NCBI GenBank assembly: GCA_940671915.1
Contig: CALNVZ010002974.1
Span: forward strand, 18,253,831-18,317,830
Reading direction: 5' to 3'
From: Paracentrotus lividus
Taxonomy: Eukaryota; Echinodermata; Echinoidea; Camarodonta; Echinidae
DNA length: 64,000 bases
Positions 63,688 to 64,000 of the stretch are shown here, in pieces (the first letter of the stretch is position 1; each line of letters begins with the position of its first letter). The position numbers were made by a program, and so were the translations under genes. Under the pieces are notes generated by a model. That model was not told the DNA's origin. It did no database searches and was given only the letters and a program-made list of their open reading frames with translations.

Positions 63688-64000
63688 CAACCCACTTCAT
63701 TGTTAACTACAAATGTATCTGTTTAATAGGGAAATATTATAAATAGACCGCTTTCTGAAAAATTCAACCATTTCTACATTTGTTTAAAAAAAGGACACTT
63801 GTTACCTACTTTTAGGGCAATTGTTCTACATCTTAGTTAGATCTTTCAAAATGGACATTTCTTTTTGTCATGTCTTGGTGTCAACAGTTAATGGATTTTA
63901 TGCATTTAGATTATATCAAGTAGAGCAGTGCCCAAAGCACAACTAAAGTATGGCATGTTTGTAATTTAGTCCATACAAAATACTAACATATACTGTATAC
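63688..64000. other. No recognisable feature to the window edge
   Basis: AT-rich ALS2 intron sequence or upstream DNA. No exon or repeat seen. Confidence 0.45.

Noticed and set aside
63355..63726. 123-codon frame near the right edge
   Set aside because: Its last third translates the inverted-repeat element (PPGQLPPGQLPP). The rest has no likeness to RCC1 blades or other proteins.

Overview
This is animal nuclear DNA. The genes are split into short exons separated by AT-rich introns with GT-AG borders. There are no operons, no bacterial-style genes and no open frame that survives inspection except exons. The word TACATGTA is very frequent, and there are tRNA-derived SINEs, many small inverted-repeat elements and long microsatellites. 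Together with the gene content this suggests a marine invertebrate deuterostome, with an echinoderm such as a sea urchin as my best guess. That is an inference from texture, not from a marker gene.

The one clearly identified gene is the orthologue of ALS2 (alsin), on the minus strand from about 59,765 down to 28,638. I could place 24 consecutive exons by splice sites and reading phase. They join into one open frame of about 1,154 codons ending in a natural stop. The order is the end of the RCC1-like propeller, DH, PH, eight to nine MORN repeats, a linker and a C-terminal VPS9 domain. The first third, including the start of the propeller, lies beyond the right edge of the window. Alsin is a guanine-nucleotide exchange factor for Rab5 on endosomes (VPS9), and its DH/PH part is linked to Rac1 signalling.

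At the left, two exons of a second minus-strand gene (2,053-3,352) encode a serine-rich, charged, probably disordered protein that I do not recognise. Between it and ALS2 (3.4-28.6 kb) I see no convincing exon. There is one 49-codon reading frame in a locally GC-rich patch at 22.69 kb, and a denser stretch at 8.4-8.9 kb that carries an RFX-type X-box.

Most of what can be described is repeats. (1) TTAA-flanked inverted-repeat elements, piggyBac-like in their ends, lie at 9.1, 11.5, 12.3, 42.7 and 44.9 kb, with a weaker one at 26.4 kb. (2) A 1.25 kb almost perfect palindrome spans 14.19-15.45 kb. (3) In many elements a short 'word' is repeated inside in both orientations, often also at or near the ends (6.2, 9.4, 13.4, 23.4, 53.0-57.2, 57.5-58.5, 59.2 and 63.6 kb). 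In the 53-57 kb case one such element sits inside another with a different word. (4) Two copies of one tRNA-SINE family (1.8 and 38.0 kb). (5) Mariner-like TA-flanked elements (36.4 and 40.2 kb). (6) Two large structured repeats, at 46.2-47.4 kb (155-bp tandem units) and 48.7-49.6 kb (GTTT tract).

A recurring oddity in ALS2 is that the edge of an exon, with adjoining intron sequence, has been duplicated locally at three places (32.1-32.4, 39.4-39.6 and 52.1-52.7 kb).
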